Of a stretch of 37,552 nucleotides of DNA, positions 7,514 to 16,365 are shown in pieces. The stretch spans positions 1-37,552 of the forward strand of contig DASCOT010000169.1 of assembly GCA_036012155.1 (NCBI GenBank), in the 5' to 3' direction. A program made the position numbers and the translations under genes. Every line of letters begins with the position of its first letter. The first letter of the stretch is position 1. The notes beneath the pieces were generated by a model. It ran no database searches and was not told where the DNA came from. It saw only the letters and a program-made list of their open reading frames with translations. Source of the stretch: DASCOT01 sp036012155 (GTDB taxonomy: Bacteria > Acidobacteriota > UBA890 > WLXD01).

Positions 7514-9160
7514 CTATTCCGTAGGTTCGCCGTCAGCGACCCGGCGCTCGACGGTCCCATCGCGCTCGAGCCGCGCATGGATCTCCTGCGACAGCACCTC
7601 GAAGTCCACCCCCAATCGCCGCGCCGTCTCGGTCGCCATCGACGTTCCGGCGACCCCGGCGACGAACTGATACGTCGATTCGCCGCCGTCTATCTCAACC
7701 TGCAGAAAGTCCAGATGGCGCAGCGTTCGGCTCGCATCGAGCTCACGCGCCAAATCGAGAAAATGAGTGGTGATGAATGCGCGCGGCGAGAGCTCACTCA
7801 ACAGCTGCATCACCATGAGTACGATCTCGGCGGCCTCCGAAGGGTTGGTCCCGGAGCAGAGCTCATCGATCAAGACCATCGATCGCGGCCGAATGTGCTG
7901 AAACAGCGTGCGGATACGCACCAGCTCTTGCCCCAATCGGCCTTCCAGCTGATCGGCAGAATCCGTTTGCACCACAGATGCGAACAGGCCGCTGCGCATC
8001 GGCACATAGGCTTCGGCGGCGGCGACGTACAGCCCTGACTGCGCCATCAGCTGGAGCAGCCCGAGCCCCTGCAACAGCCTGGTCTTGCCGCCCGAGTTCG
8101 GCCCGGTCACCACGGTGATCGACTCGTCACCCTCCTCGCTCACATCGCAAGGTACGGGTGCCACATCCTGCCTGAGCAACAGCGGATTGAAGACCTGCCG
8201 GAGTCTCAATGCACCATCGTCGACCACCGTCGGCAGGCACACGTCGAGCCCCTCCTTCCGGCAGGTGTCGGCGAAGGCCCGGCTGGTGAGGTAGACCTCG
8301 AGATGACCAACGAGGGTCAGGACGCGAGCCAGCGACGGCGCGATGCGCTGGTAGACGTCGATGATCACGCGATTGACCATCTCGCGGGAGCTGAGGTTGT
8401 AGCCGCTCCAGTACGTGCCGAACAGCTCGCGCCAGCGGCGCCACGACGACTTGTAGAAGCGATTGTCGCGCGCCTCCTCGAATTCCTCGATCTGCAGCTT
8501 CTTGATACGGCCGTCGGCGCCGAGCTGCAAGGATACGCTCACCGAGGCGATGTTCTCCTCGTAGGCAAGCAGATCGGTCAGGATCCTATGGTGACGCGTC
8601 GCCTGGATGCCAATACCTGCTTCGTGAATCCTGCGCAGGCCCGACCCACAGTCTGCGAAATCGGTCACCATCAGATTGATGACGTCGCGCGCCTGCCCGA
8701 GCACGCGAAGCCGGTGGGGAGTGTTGTCCACGGTCCGAACCGTGTGTGCTGACTTGATCAGATCGAGCAACTCGATGAGCTCGACATAAAGCCGTTCGGT
8801 ACGATCCCGGACATCAGCATCGCTTTCGAGCTCGCGCAAGATCGCTTGCCGATAGTGCACCGTCTGCAGATCAACTGGCGGACGAGACAGAACCCGGTGC
8901 AGGAACTCAGGATGGGCGTGGTAGTCCACGCCACCGAGCTCGATATGCGACGAGTCCTCGACGAACTCGGTCAGGAACACGTCCTCGTCGAACAGCTTCG
9001 GATCCCAGGGCGACGATTCCAGCGGCGACTCACCCAGGTGCTCGTGGATGCTGGCCGTCTCGTTGGACCCTAGGAATGCGAGCTCGAGGAGATCCTCCAG
9101 AAGCGCGTTGTCCGGGTACGCGTTCTTTCGGCCATGGAGCAGATCGGGTAACGGAATCAT
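7514..9160 (-). CDS. Short MutS-family ATPase lacking the mismatch-recognition domain
   Basis: The 548-residue protein carries the MutS ATPase: Walker A GPNSGGKT at residues 353-360, Walker B SMVLIDEL at 427-434, followed by the signature CSGTNPSEAA and the H-loop TTHF near 464-467. The preceding about 350 residues are mostly helical and look like the lever/clamp region, without the N-terminal mismatch-binding domain of MutS1 and without the C-terminal Smr nuclease domain of MutS2. It belongs with the small MutS-like proteins of unclear role (recombination control or DNA-junction binding). It is transcribed towards the DUF3052-like gene across a 190-base gap in which I see no gene. Confidence 0.8.
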   Translation of the reverse strand: MIPLPDLLHGRKNAYPDNALLEDLLELAFLGSNETASIHEHLGESPLESSPWDPKLFDEDVFLTEFVEDSSHIELGGVDYHAHPEFLHRVLSRPPVDLQTVHYRQAILRELESDADVRDRTERLYVELIELLDLIKSAHTVRTVDNTPHRLRVLGQARDVINLMVTDFADCGSGLRRIHEAGIGIQATRHHRILTDLLAYEENIASVSVSLQLGADGRIKKLQIEEFEEARDNRFYKSSWRRWRELFGTYWSGYNLSSREMVNRVIIDVYQRIAPSLARVLTLVGHLEVYLTSRAFADTCRKEGLDVCLPTVVDDGALRLRQVFNPLLLRQDVAPVPCDVSEEGDESITVVTGPNSGGKTRLLQGLGLLQLMAQSGLYVAAAEAYVPMRSGLFASVVQTDSADQLEGRLGQELVRIRTLFQHIRPRSMVLIDELCSGTNPSEAAEIVLMVMQLLSELSPRAFITTHFLDLARELDASRTLRHLDFLQVEIDGGESTYQFVAGVAGTSMATETARRLGVDFEVLSQEIHARLERDGTVERRVADGEPTE

Positions 9161-9297
9161 GCGCTGATGCTAGCAGGGTGGCGACACCGACCACGCCTCG
9201 GCGCGCAGCAGCGCTGTTTCACCACGCTTGTCGGTGCGTTCAAAGACGTCGCGGACTCTACGACGATGCCGCCGTAGCGAGGCGCGGCAACCGTTCT

Positions 9298-9327
9298 TTG
9301 ACAAATCGAGGTAGCCTAGGGTAAACA
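9298..9327 (+). promoter_or_regulatory. Candidate sigma-70-type promoter of the aminotransferase operon
   Basis: A perfect TTGACA at 9298-9303 is followed after 18 bases by TAAACA (9322-9327), a weak -10 matching three of six bases. It lies about 38 bases before the ATG of the first aminotransferase, whose GGAGG site is at 9351-9355. The perfect -35 is uncommon in this GC-rich window. The weak -10 keeps confidence moderate. Confidence 0.4.
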
Positions 9328-9364
9328 CGATGCACGTTCCCCTGAAGCGAGGAGGTAACCACTC

Positions 9365-10531
9365 ATGTCGGTTTCGCGTCGCGCCCTCTTCGGCGGTAGC
9401 GCAGTAGCCACAAGCGGGCCGCCCGGAGCGTTGATCACCGCCCGCGGCCGCGAAGCGCTGGTCGATGAGCTCTGGCCCAACACCGTGGATGCAGCGATCG
9501 TGTTGCCTCCGGCCAATGATGAGATCCGTCTGAGCAGCAATGAGAACCCGCTGGGCCCCGGCAGACGGGCGCTCGACGCCGTTCGGGAGGCGTTCCACGA
9601 CGCCAGCCGGTATCCCGACACCACCAACCCGGGCATAGACGAGCTGCAGAACGCTCTGGCGGCGGCCAACGACGCCCGCCCCGAGCACGTGCTGCTCGGC
9701 GCCGGATCCGGCGAGCTTCTCAAGGACGCCGTCCAGGCCTTCACCTCGAAGTCCAAGCACCTGGTTACCGCAACACCCAGCTACCTGACCTCGGCACGTG
9801 TTGCGGAGTACCTCGGGGCCGAGGTAAAGGCCATCCCCGTCGATCGCGATGGCATGCTGAACCTGGGAGCCATGGCCGAAGCATCCAGAGGCGCCGGGCT
9901 GATCTTCGTGTGCAATCCGAACAACCCGACCGGCACCGTGCATGGTGCGGAGGCGATCGCCGAGTTCGTCGAACATGTGCAGGGCGTTTCGCCGGAGACC
10001 GTCATCCATTTCGACGAGGCCTACCACGAGTACGTCACTGACCCTGGTTACCGGTCGGCGCTGTCGCTGGCCCTGTGGACGCCGAACGTCTTCGTCAGCC
10101 GCACCTTCTCGAAGGTATACGGCATGGCGGGCCTACGCGTTGGCTACGCCGTGGGCCACAAGGAAACCATCGCACGGCTGAGGCGCTATGGGTTGCCGAC
10201 CGGCGCCAACAACGTCGGCCTCGCCGCTGCCTACGCCACCTTCCACGACCCGGTGCGTGTACGCCGCGAGATACGGCGCAACACCGAAGCACGGCGCTTC
10301 ACCATCAACTACTTCAGGAAGGCCGGTTACGAGGTCCTCAAATCCAATACCAACTTCATCTTCGTGAACATCGGTCGCCCAGCAGCAGAGATGCGCGCAG
10401 CTTGCCGAGAGCACGGCGTCCGTATAGGTCGCGACTTCCCACCGATGGAGCGCACCCACGCGCGGATCTCGATCGGAACCATGCAAGAGATGCGGCGGGC
10501 CACCGAGGTATTCACGAAGGTGCTGGCATGA
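9365..10531 (+). CDS. Tat-exported HisC-like PLP aminotransferase (first copy)
   Basis: This 388-residue fold-type I aminotransferase resembles histidinol-phosphate aminotransferase. It has a HisC-type substrate segment SSNENPLGPG (about 57-66), NPNNPTG at 184-190, D217 in HFDEAYHEY, the PLP-lysine K250 in SRTFSKVYGMAGLRVGY and the carboxylate-binding arginine in ARISIGT near the C-terminus. The N-terminus SVSRRALFGG, followed by a modest hydrophobic stretch, looks like a twin-arginine export signal, so the enzyme would be folded with PLP inside the cell and then exported. GGAGG nine bases upstream fixes the ATG. The gene's TGA overlaps an ATG (ATGA) and a paralogue follows at once. Natural substrate unknown; histidine biosynthesis is unlikely outside the cytoplasm. 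Confidence 0.85.
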   Translation: MSVSRRALFGGSAVATSGPPGALITARGREALVDELWPNTVDAAIVLPPANDEIRLSSNENPLGPGRRALDAVREAFHDASRYPDTTNPGIDELQNALAAANDARPEHVLLGAGSGELLKDAVQAFTSKSKHLVTATPSYLTSARVAEYLGAEVKAIPVDRDGMLNLGAMAEASRGAGLIFVCNPNNPTGTVHGAEAIAEFVEHVQGVSPETVIHFDEAYHEYVTDPGYRSALSLALWTPNVFVSRTFSKVYGMAGLRVGYAVGHKETIARLRRYGLPTGANNVGLAAAYATFHDPVRVRREIRRNTEARRFTINYFRKAGYEVLKSNTNFIFVNIGRPAAEMRAACREHGVRIGRDFPPMERTHARISIGTMQEMRRATEVFTKVLA

Positions 10532-10557
10532 GCGGCTCTACGAAGGAGAAGAGAGGG

Positions 10558-11715
10558 ATGTCCGTTTCAAGACGCTCGTTCGTCAAGAAGGTCGGTATCG
10601 GATCCGCCGCCGCTGCGGTGATGGCGTACGACGGGCCACGATCCATCGCACGAGCCTGGTCGCTGTCGTTGCCACAGGAGGGGCGGCCGCTGCTCCTGCA
10701 CTACAACGAGAACCCGCTAGGCCCGGGTGCGAAGGCTCTGGATGCCATGGAGATCGGTATCACCGCCGGCAACCACCCCACCGCCCGCTACGGTCTCAGC
10801 AGGACCGCCTTGGTCGATGCGATCACCGCAACACAAGGCGTGCCGCAGGCCAATCTCATCATCGGCAACGGCTCCACCCAGATACTGCGCACCGCAACGC
10901 ACGTCTTCACGTCGCCGTCGAAGCACCTGGTGACCGGCGCCCCCTCCTACGGTGAGTGCTCGGGCTACGCCGAGCTGATCGGCACGCCGGTCGAGTTCGT
11001 CCCGGTGGGTGCCTCGATGCAGCTCGACCTCGATGCGATGGCCGACGCCGCCAAGGGCGCCGGCCTGGTATTCCTCGACAACCCCAACAACCCGACGGCG
11101 ACGCTACACGACGCCGACGCCATAGGCGCCTTCGTCGATCGGGTCATGACCGAGACCGAGGCCGTAATCCTCATCGACGAGGCGTATCACGACTACGTGA
11201 CGGATCCGGCCTATCGGTCGGAGGCCAAGCGCGCCGTCGGGAACAAGCGGATCCTGGTGGCCCGGACATTCTCCAAGGCCCACGGAATGGCCGGTATGCG
11301 CATCGGGTACGGTGTGGGCCACACCGACACGTTGGCCGCGATGAATCAATGGCAGTACAACGGGGCCCTCAATGTGGCAGCCATAGCCGGCGCGGCGGCC
11401 TCCCTACTGGACACCGAGCACACCGCTGCCGAGCAAGCTCGCAATACGGAAGTGCGTCGCTTCACCGTCGACTGGTTCAAGTCGCGCGGCATCCGCGCTA
11501 CCGATACACAAACCAACTTCGTGTTCGTGAACCTGGGTGTGCCGGCGGCGGAATTCCGTGGCGACTGCGCCGAGCACGGTGTCAAGGTGGGCAGGGATTT
11601 CAGGCCTTTCCACGATGTCTGGTCGCGTATCTCTCTGGGCACGATGGAAGAGATGCACCGCGCCACCGAGGTATTCGGGCAGGTGCTGGGGCTCAAGAAG
11701 GTGGCCGCCGCGTAG
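10558..11715 (+). CDS. Tat-exported HisC-like PLP aminotransferase (second copy)
   Basis: The 385-residue paralogue has the same order of elements: SVSRRSFVKKVGIGSAAAAV (twin-arginine signal with a clear hydrophobic core), HYNENPLGPG, NPNNPTA at 175-181, LIDEAYHDYVTDP, PLP-lysine K240 in ARTFSKAHGMAGMRIGYG and RISLGT near the end. The usual glycine of NPNNPTG is alanine here. AGGAG at 10544-10548 sits nine bases before the chosen ATG. The ATG at 10528, which overlaps the upstream stop, would add ten residues before the Tat motif and cannot be excluded. The cytochrome gene begins 22 bases after the stop, suggesting one transcript. The two proteins may form a heterodimer or act on different amino acids; this is inference. 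Confidence 0.85.
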   Translation: MSVSRRSFVKKVGIGSAAAAVMAYDGPRSIARAWSLSLPQEGRPLLLHYNENPLGPGAKALDAMEIGITAGNHPTARYGLSRTALVDAITATQGVPQANLIIGNGSTQILRTATHVFTSPSKHLVTGAPSYGECSGYAELIGTPVEFVPVGASMQLDLDAMADAAKGAGLVFLDNPNNPTATLHDADAIGAFVDRVMTETEAVILIDEAYHDYVTDPAYRSEAKRAVGNKRILVARTFSKAHGMAGMRIGYGVGHTDTLAAMNQWQYNGALNVAAIAGAAASLLDTEHTAAEQARNTEVRRFTVDWFKSRGIRATDTQTNFVFVNLGVPAAEFRGDCAEHGVKVGRDFRPFHDVWSRISLGTMEEMHRATEVFGQVLGLKKVAAA

Positions 11716-11737
11716 GCGAGGCCACGCCGTCGATCGC

Positions 11738-12211
11738 ATGCCGAAGGTGTCTACCGCCCGATCTCCCGTGCCGCACGGTGCTCGAGCGGTAGTTTGGCTG
11801 GCCACGCTGGCGATCGCATCGCTGCCCGCCGGACTGGTAGCGGAATCGCAGGAGACGCAATCCACGGTCCGCTCTACTCGCGACGGCGTCTACTCGAGCC
11901 AGGAAGCGGCACGCGGCGATGCCCTGTACGGGCGCGTCTGCAGCTACTGCCATGAGACGGACGAGTTCGGCCCCGAGTACATGGCCGGTTGGGACGGTCA
12001 GCCGGTGGGATCGCTATTCGAGATCATCAGAGTCAGCATGCCGGAGGACAACCCGGGCGATCTGAGCCGGCAGCAATATTCCAACCTCGTCGCCTACCTG
12101 CTTCGTATGAACGGCGCACCCGCCGGCGAGCACGAGCTGGGCAACGATCCGATGCAGCTCGATCAGATCGTGATCGAAGGGCCGTTCGAGGAGCACGGCG
12201 ATCCGCACTGA
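11738..12211 (+). CDS. Exported c-type cytochrome (single heme)
   Basis: The 157-residue protein has an N-terminal signal peptide (hydrophobic run VVWLATLAIASLPAGLV, about residues 18-34). The heme-attachment motif CSYCH lies at 68-72, within GDALYGRVCSYCHETDEFGP, and a likely axial methionine is M101 in VSMPEDNPG, as in class I cytochromes c. The end YSNLVAYLLRMNGAP is the typical C-terminal helix. The heme would be attached in the periplasm. The gene follows the second aminotransferase by 22 bases, so it probably receives electrons from something in this operon or serves a nearby oxidoreductase not visible here. An ATG start at 11738 is chosen because upstream in-frame sequence overlaps the aminotransferase gene. 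Confidence 0.85.
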   Translation: MPKVSTARSPVPHGARAVVWLATLAIASLPAGLVAESQETQSTVRSTRDGVYSSQEAARGDALYGRVCSYCHETDEFGPEYMAGWDGQPVGSLFEIIRVSMPEDNPGDLSRQQYSNLVAYLLRMNGAPAGEHELGNDPMQLDQIVIEGPFEEHGDPH

Positions 12212-12395
12212 CGTGAAGAGGCCGGACCGCGCTCGACGCCATCCTCGACGTCGTCGTGTCGCGCCTGCCGATCGCCTCGGCAACCACCTGCCTGGGATGG
12301 CAGATCGGCGTGACTACCCCGATAGACGCGACGACGGGGCGCTGACCGGTTAGGATGGCGCAGCTCTCGATGCACCTCTCCCTGGAGGATCTACG

Positions 12396-13421
12396 ATGAC
12401 ACGTCTAAGCCGTATCGGATTCGGATTGCTGGCGATCCTGGTGGTTACGGCCGCCTTCACGCACGTCCGGGCTCAGAATAGCTCGCCGAACCCCTACCGC
12501 ACCCTCGATGGTGTCTGGGGCGAGCTCCCGGACAACAGAACATGGGGGGCTACCAGCGCCGTCTATACGGCCCTCGATGGCGTCAACATCTGGGTCGGCG
12601 AGCGCTGCGGAGCAAATACCTGCGTCGGCACGGACATGCCGACGATCTTCCTGTTCTCGCCGGACGGCGAGATGCTCAAGAGCTTCGGCGGCGGTCTCTT
12701 CGCCTGGCCGCACGGCATGCACGTCGACCCCGAGGGCAACGTCTGGGTCACCGACGCAGTCGGCTTCGGCGAGCCGCCCGAGGGTCTGGGGCATGTCGTC
12801 TACAAGTTCAGCGCTGACGGCGAGTTGCTGATGACGCTGGGCAAGAAGGGGGTCCCCGGTGATGGTGAGGACACGTTCCGGCAACCATCCGACGTTCTGG
12901 TAGCCCCCAACGGAGATATATTCGTCGCCGACGGGCACGGGGCCGAGGGGAACAACCGGATCGTCAAGCTGTCCAGCGATGGATCGTTCATCAAGGCCTG
13001 GGGGAAGACGGGGCAGGCCGCGGGTGAGTTCCGAGACCCGCACGCCCTGGCGATGGACTCGCAGGGGCGCCTCTTTGTCGGCGATCGCAGGAATCGCCGC
13101 ATCCAGGTCTTCGATCAGGACGGAAACTACCTCGCGACCTGGACCCAGTTCGGTGGACCCAGCGGTCTGTACATCGACGCCAACGACATGATGTACTCCG
13201 CCGATTCCGAGTCCAATGCCAACACCAACCCCGGCTGGAAGCGCGGCATCCGCATCGGCAGCGTCACGGACGGCTTCGTGACCGCGTTCATCCCCGACCC
13301 GGAGCCCGATCAAGACGGCCTCGAGACCAGCGCCGCCGAGGGCATCGCGGCTGACTCCGCGGGCAATGTCTACGGCGCCGAGGTCGGGCCGCGGGCGCTG
13401 AGGAAACACGTCAAGCGGTGA
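12396..13421 (+). CDS. Secreted NHL-repeat beta-propeller protein
   Basis: The 341-residue protein has a signal peptide (residues 1-26, LLAILVVTAAFTHVRAQ) followed by repeats of a six-bladed NHL propeller. Typical blades read MHVDPEGNVWVTDA, VLVAPNGDIFVADG, LAMDSQGRLFVGDRRNRRIQ, LYIDANDMMYSADS and IAADSAGNVYGAE. A CGANTC pair may form a disulfide in the first blade. Family members include binding propellers and some secreted hydrolases or lyases; no catalytic signature is evident. A strong GGAGG lies seven bases before the ATG. The gene lies 184 bases after the cytochrome and may be its own unit or part of the exported aminotransferase module. I see no gene or convincing signal in that gap. 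Confidence 0.82.
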   Translation: MTRLSRIGFGLLAILVVTAAFTHVRAQNSSPNPYRTLDGVWGELPDNRTWGATSAVYTALDGVNIWVGERCGANTCVGTDMPTIFLFSPDGEMLKSFGGGLFAWPHGMHVDPEGNVWVTDAVGFGEPPEGLGHVVYKFSADGELLMTLGKKGVPGDGEDTFRQPSDVLVAPNGDIFVADGHGAEGNNRIVKLSSDGSFIKAWGKTGQAAGEFRDPHALAMDSQGRLFVGDRRNRRIQVFDQDGNYLATWTQFGGPSGLYIDANDMMYSADSESNANTNPGWKRGIRIGSVTDGFVTAFIPDPEPDQDGLETSAAEGIAADSAGNVYGAEVGPRALRKHVKR

Positions 13422-13441
13422 GCCGAGTCCAGACTGAGGGG

Positions 13442-13473
13442 CTCCGCGCAGCTACTGGCGAAGCTGCGCGGAG
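13442..13473. terminator. Perfect 12-base inverted repeat between convergent genes
   Basis: CTCCGCGCAGCT (13442-13453) and AGCTGCGCGGAG (13462-13473) are perfect reverse complements around an eight-base loop. The structure lies just after the NHL gene and covers the last codons and the TAG of the kinase gene, so the transcripts of both convergent genes would contain it. No T-run follows on either strand, so it may be a stabilising hairpin or bidirectional stop rather than a classic intrinsic terminator. Confidence 0.5.
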
Positions 13474-15971
13474 ATCGCCTCGAACCGCGGATCGTTGCGG
13501 AGCGACTCGAAGTCCGGCTCGCCCACCAACGTCTCGATAACCGGGAACCCGTAGAGCCGCGCCCGACGGAGCCATTCGAGGGCGGCGGGAACATCGCCGC
13601 GTCGTGCCTCGATGCGTGCCAATTCGAAGGCAGTCTCCGCCGTCTCCGGATGATCCTCCCCGAGCGTCCGGAGCTCGATCTCGAGGGTCTGCAAGTACAG
13701 GCGCTCGGCCTCGTCGTTGCGTCCCTCGTCGCGGAACAGCGAGGCCAGGTTGTAGATCGCCCACTGGGTGCGGATATCGTCTCCGCCCAGCGTACGGCGG
13801 CGTAGATTCAGCGCCGCACGCAGCAACGGCTCCGCAGCACGATACTGTCCTGAATCACGATAAGCCTCCCCCAACAGGCTCATCGACTCCAGCGTGTCAG
13901 CGTGATCCTCACCGAGGGATCGTCGGGCCTTTTCCACACTCGGCACCAGGATCGCCACCACGTCCTCGTTCCGGCCTCGGTAGAAGTACGACAGCGCCAG
14001 CACGTACTCGGAAGAAAGCGTATACCGGTGCTCCTCACCCAGAACTCGGCGCCGATCGGCGAGTACCTGGGACGCCAGCGCCTCGGCCTCCTCGTAGCGC
14101 CCCTGACTGTTCGATATCGAGGCGAGGTTGTGGGCCAGCGTGAGGGCTATCGGATGGTCGGCACCGTCGTTCCGACGGCCCACCTCGAGGGCATCGCGGG
14201 TGAGCTTCTCCGCTTCCTCGAGACGACCTGGGTTTTGGAGGAGGGCCCCGAGGCTGACCAGCGAATGCAATGTGTCCGGGTGGCCTTCGCCCAGAACCCG
14301 GGCGCTGGCCTCGGTCGTCTGCCGCAGGAGATCCGTCGCCTCCCCATACCGAGCTTGCCCGTTGTAGGCGAGCACCAACATCCGCATCGACTCGATAGTG
14401 TCCGGGTGGTCTTGTCCGAGCACCCGCCGCCGACTCGCCAATACCTCGTCGCCTAGCTGCTCGGCGATCTCGAAATCTCCGAGGTCGGAGTGCACCTCAA
14501 TCACATGGGCCTTCGACATCAGCGCCTGCGGATCGTCGTCCCCGAGCAGCTCGGAGCGGGTCGACAGGGAGCGCTCGAGAAGGGGCATCGCCGCCTGGTA
14601 GAGCCCGAGGCTCGAGTAAACCGTGCCCATGGTGTCGAGAAGCTGCGCTTGGATCAGCGGCTGATCGTCCAGGTCCCCGCGAATGTTGGCCACTCCCTGA
14701 TCGAGAATCTCACGGGCGGTAACCGCATTCCCTCGAGCTTCGCTCGGATCGGAGACCTGGAAGAGCCCGGTCATGAACTGCGACACCCGGCGCGCCGTCT
14801 CGGCCTCGCGGTTGGCGCGGTCGCGCTCGCGAGCGATGCGCGTGGCCTGCAGGCTCATTGTCGCTGCGAACGCGATCAGCACCACGACCGCGGTCGCAGC
14901 ACCCGTCACCCCCAGACGGTGGCGCCGCACGAACTTACCGAAGCGATAGGCGGTGCTGGGAGGCGTTGCTTCCACCGGTTCGTCGTTCAGGTAGCGTCGC
15001 AGATCTGCTGCCAGCTCCGCGGGCGAGTCGTACCTGCGTGACCGATCCTTCTCCAGCGCCTTCATGGTGATCCAGTCGAGATCGCCGCGCAGCTGGCCCA
15101 CCAGCGCCAGCGGATCGGTTTGTCGTTGCGCTGCGGCGGCCATCGACGCAACTCCGAGACTGCTCACCCGCGTGCTGGGCTTGGACGGGTCCTCTTCGCG
15201 GATCTTGCGGTGGATCTCGAGCAGTCCCGCCTGGCGCAGCTCTCGCGCAGAAAAAGGCAGGGCGCCGACGAGCAACTCGTAGAGCACCACGCCGAGCGCG
15301 TAGACGTCGGTCCTGGTGTCGACATCCTGCTGGCTCATGTCGGCCTGCTCGGGGCTCATGTACTCCGGTGTACCGATAAGCTGCCCGAGCTCCGTAAACA
15401 GGGTGCTTTCGGTGAGGCGTTGGGCCGTCGCCTTGGCGACGCCGAAGTCGATGATCTTAGGAATCGCCTCGTCGTCTTGAACGGCTACCAGCACGTTCGA
15501 TGGCTTGATGTCCCGATGGATGATCGCCTTCTGGTGGGCATGCTGAACCCCAGCGCACACTCGCTGAAACAACTCGAGACGCTCTCCCACGCTGAGACGC
15601 TTGATGTCGCAGTACTCGGTGATCGGAATCCCCTGCACGAACTCCATGACGAAGTACGGTCGACCGCTTTCCGTTGCGCCGGCATCGAAGACTTTGGCGA
15701 TGCAGGGATGATCCATCATCGCCAGCGCCTGACGCTCGGATTCGAAGCGCGCCACGACCTGTTTGGTGTCCATGCCGTGCTTGATCATCTTCAACGCCAC
15801 ACGGCGACGCACCGGCTCGAGCTGTTCGGCCAGATAGACATCTCCCATGCCGCCCTCGCCGATCTTCTGCAGAATGCGGTAAGGGCCGATGGTCTCGGTA
15901 CCATCGGATCGTGAGCTCGGCGCTACCGTTGTGCGATCGGCCGGCTTGGTCGAATCGGAGGGCTTGGTCAT
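13452..15971 (-). CDS. Membrane-anchored Ser/Thr protein kinase with TPR repeats
   Basis: The 839-residue protein starts with a Hanks-type kinase domain: glycine loop IGEGGMGDVY (37-46), catalytic lysine K61 in RRVALKMIK, HRDIKPSN at 152-159 and DFG at 175-177, followed by GTPEYMSPEQ. All catalytic residues are present. A single membrane helix follows (about 353-373, VTGAATAVVVLIAFAATMSL), then charged coil and about ten tetratricopeptide-type repeats (for example LEEAEKLTRDALEVGRR), which recognise partners. The kinase would be cytoplasmic and the TPR part periplasmic. The start at 15971 (MTKPSD) was preferred over 16067 because the extra 32 residues look non-coding. The gene's final codons overlap the hairpin at 13442-13473. 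Confidence 0.85.
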   Translation of the reverse strand: MTKPSDSTKPADRTTVAPSSRSDGTETIGPYRILQKIGEGGMGDVYLAEQLEPVRRRVALKMIKHGMDTKQVVARFESERQALAMMDHPCIAKVFDAGATESGRPYFVMEFVQGIPITEYCDIKRLSVGERLELFQRVCAGVQHAHQKAIIHRDIKPSNVLVAVQDDEAIPKIIDFGVAKATAQRLTESTLFTELGQLIGTPEYMSPEQADMSQQDVDTRTDVYALGVVLYELLVGALPFSARELRQAGLLEIHRKIREEDPSKPSTRVSSLGVASMAAAAQRQTDPLALVGQLRGDLDWITMKALEKDRSRRYDSPAELAADLRRYLNDEPVEATPPSTAYRFGKFVRRHRLGVTGAATAVVVLIAFAATMSLQATRIARERDRANREAETARRVSQFMTGLFQVSDPSEARGNAVTAREILDQGVANIRGDLDDQPLIQAQLLDTMGTVYSSLGLYQAAMPLLERSLSTRSELLGDDDPQALMSKAHVIEVHSDLGDFEIAEQLGDEVLASRRRVLGQDHPDTIESMRMLVLAYNGQARYGEATDLLRQTTEASARVLGEGHPDTLHSLVSLGALLQNPGRLEEAEKLTRDALEVGRRNDGADHPIALTLAHNLASISNSQGRYEEAEALASQVLADRRRVLGEEHRYTLSSEYVLALSYFYRGRNEDVVAILVPSVEKARRSLGEDHADTLESMSLLGEAYRDSGQYRAAEPLLRAALNLRRRTLGGDDIRTQWAIYNLASLFRDEGRNDEAERLYLQTLEIELRTLGEDHPETAETAFELARIEARRGDVPAALEWLRRARLYGFPVIETLVGEPDFESLRNDPRFEAISAQLRQ

Positions 15972-16365
15972 GGCCAACGTGTGATCAGTCGATCGAGCAG
16001 TCTGTTCCCTGGGCCGTGAATACAGGCCGGCGGCGCGATGGTCGACCGCGCTGTGGGTGACGAACAACGAGCCGCGACTCTACGGTTGGCAAGCATAGCC
16101 GGCAGGGCGCCTCAAGTGTCCTCCCGGCAACGACCCTGGCATCACCTTTTTCGCGACTTGTGCATCAGCAGGAGGCCGGGTTGACCGTAGAGCGGGTGCT
16201 GGCGACATCGTCTCGTCGCAAGGGCGCCCACGTCGAGCCGCCCAACCGCGCGGCATCGATCACCGCCAGCAGCGCAACAGGTGCCGCGACTGTCGCTGTC
16301 CGAGCACGCGCTGCGCGCGCGATGGCTAGACTAGTGCCCCTGGACCGACTGACCGGGAGTGAGCC
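15972..16365. other. Intergenic region without a supported gene
   Basis: This 394-base stretch lies between divergent genes, the kinase and the S1/P1 nuclease. It must contain both promoters, but I recognise no consensus pair. Open frames here lack a ribosome binding site and family features. The nuclease has a GGGAGTGAG site just before its ATG. Confidence 0.5.

Noticed and set aside
15972..16067. N-terminal extension of the kinase to an earlier start
   Set aside because: The extra 32 residues show no kinase-family features; MTKPSD at 15971 gives a normal linker before the glycine loop.
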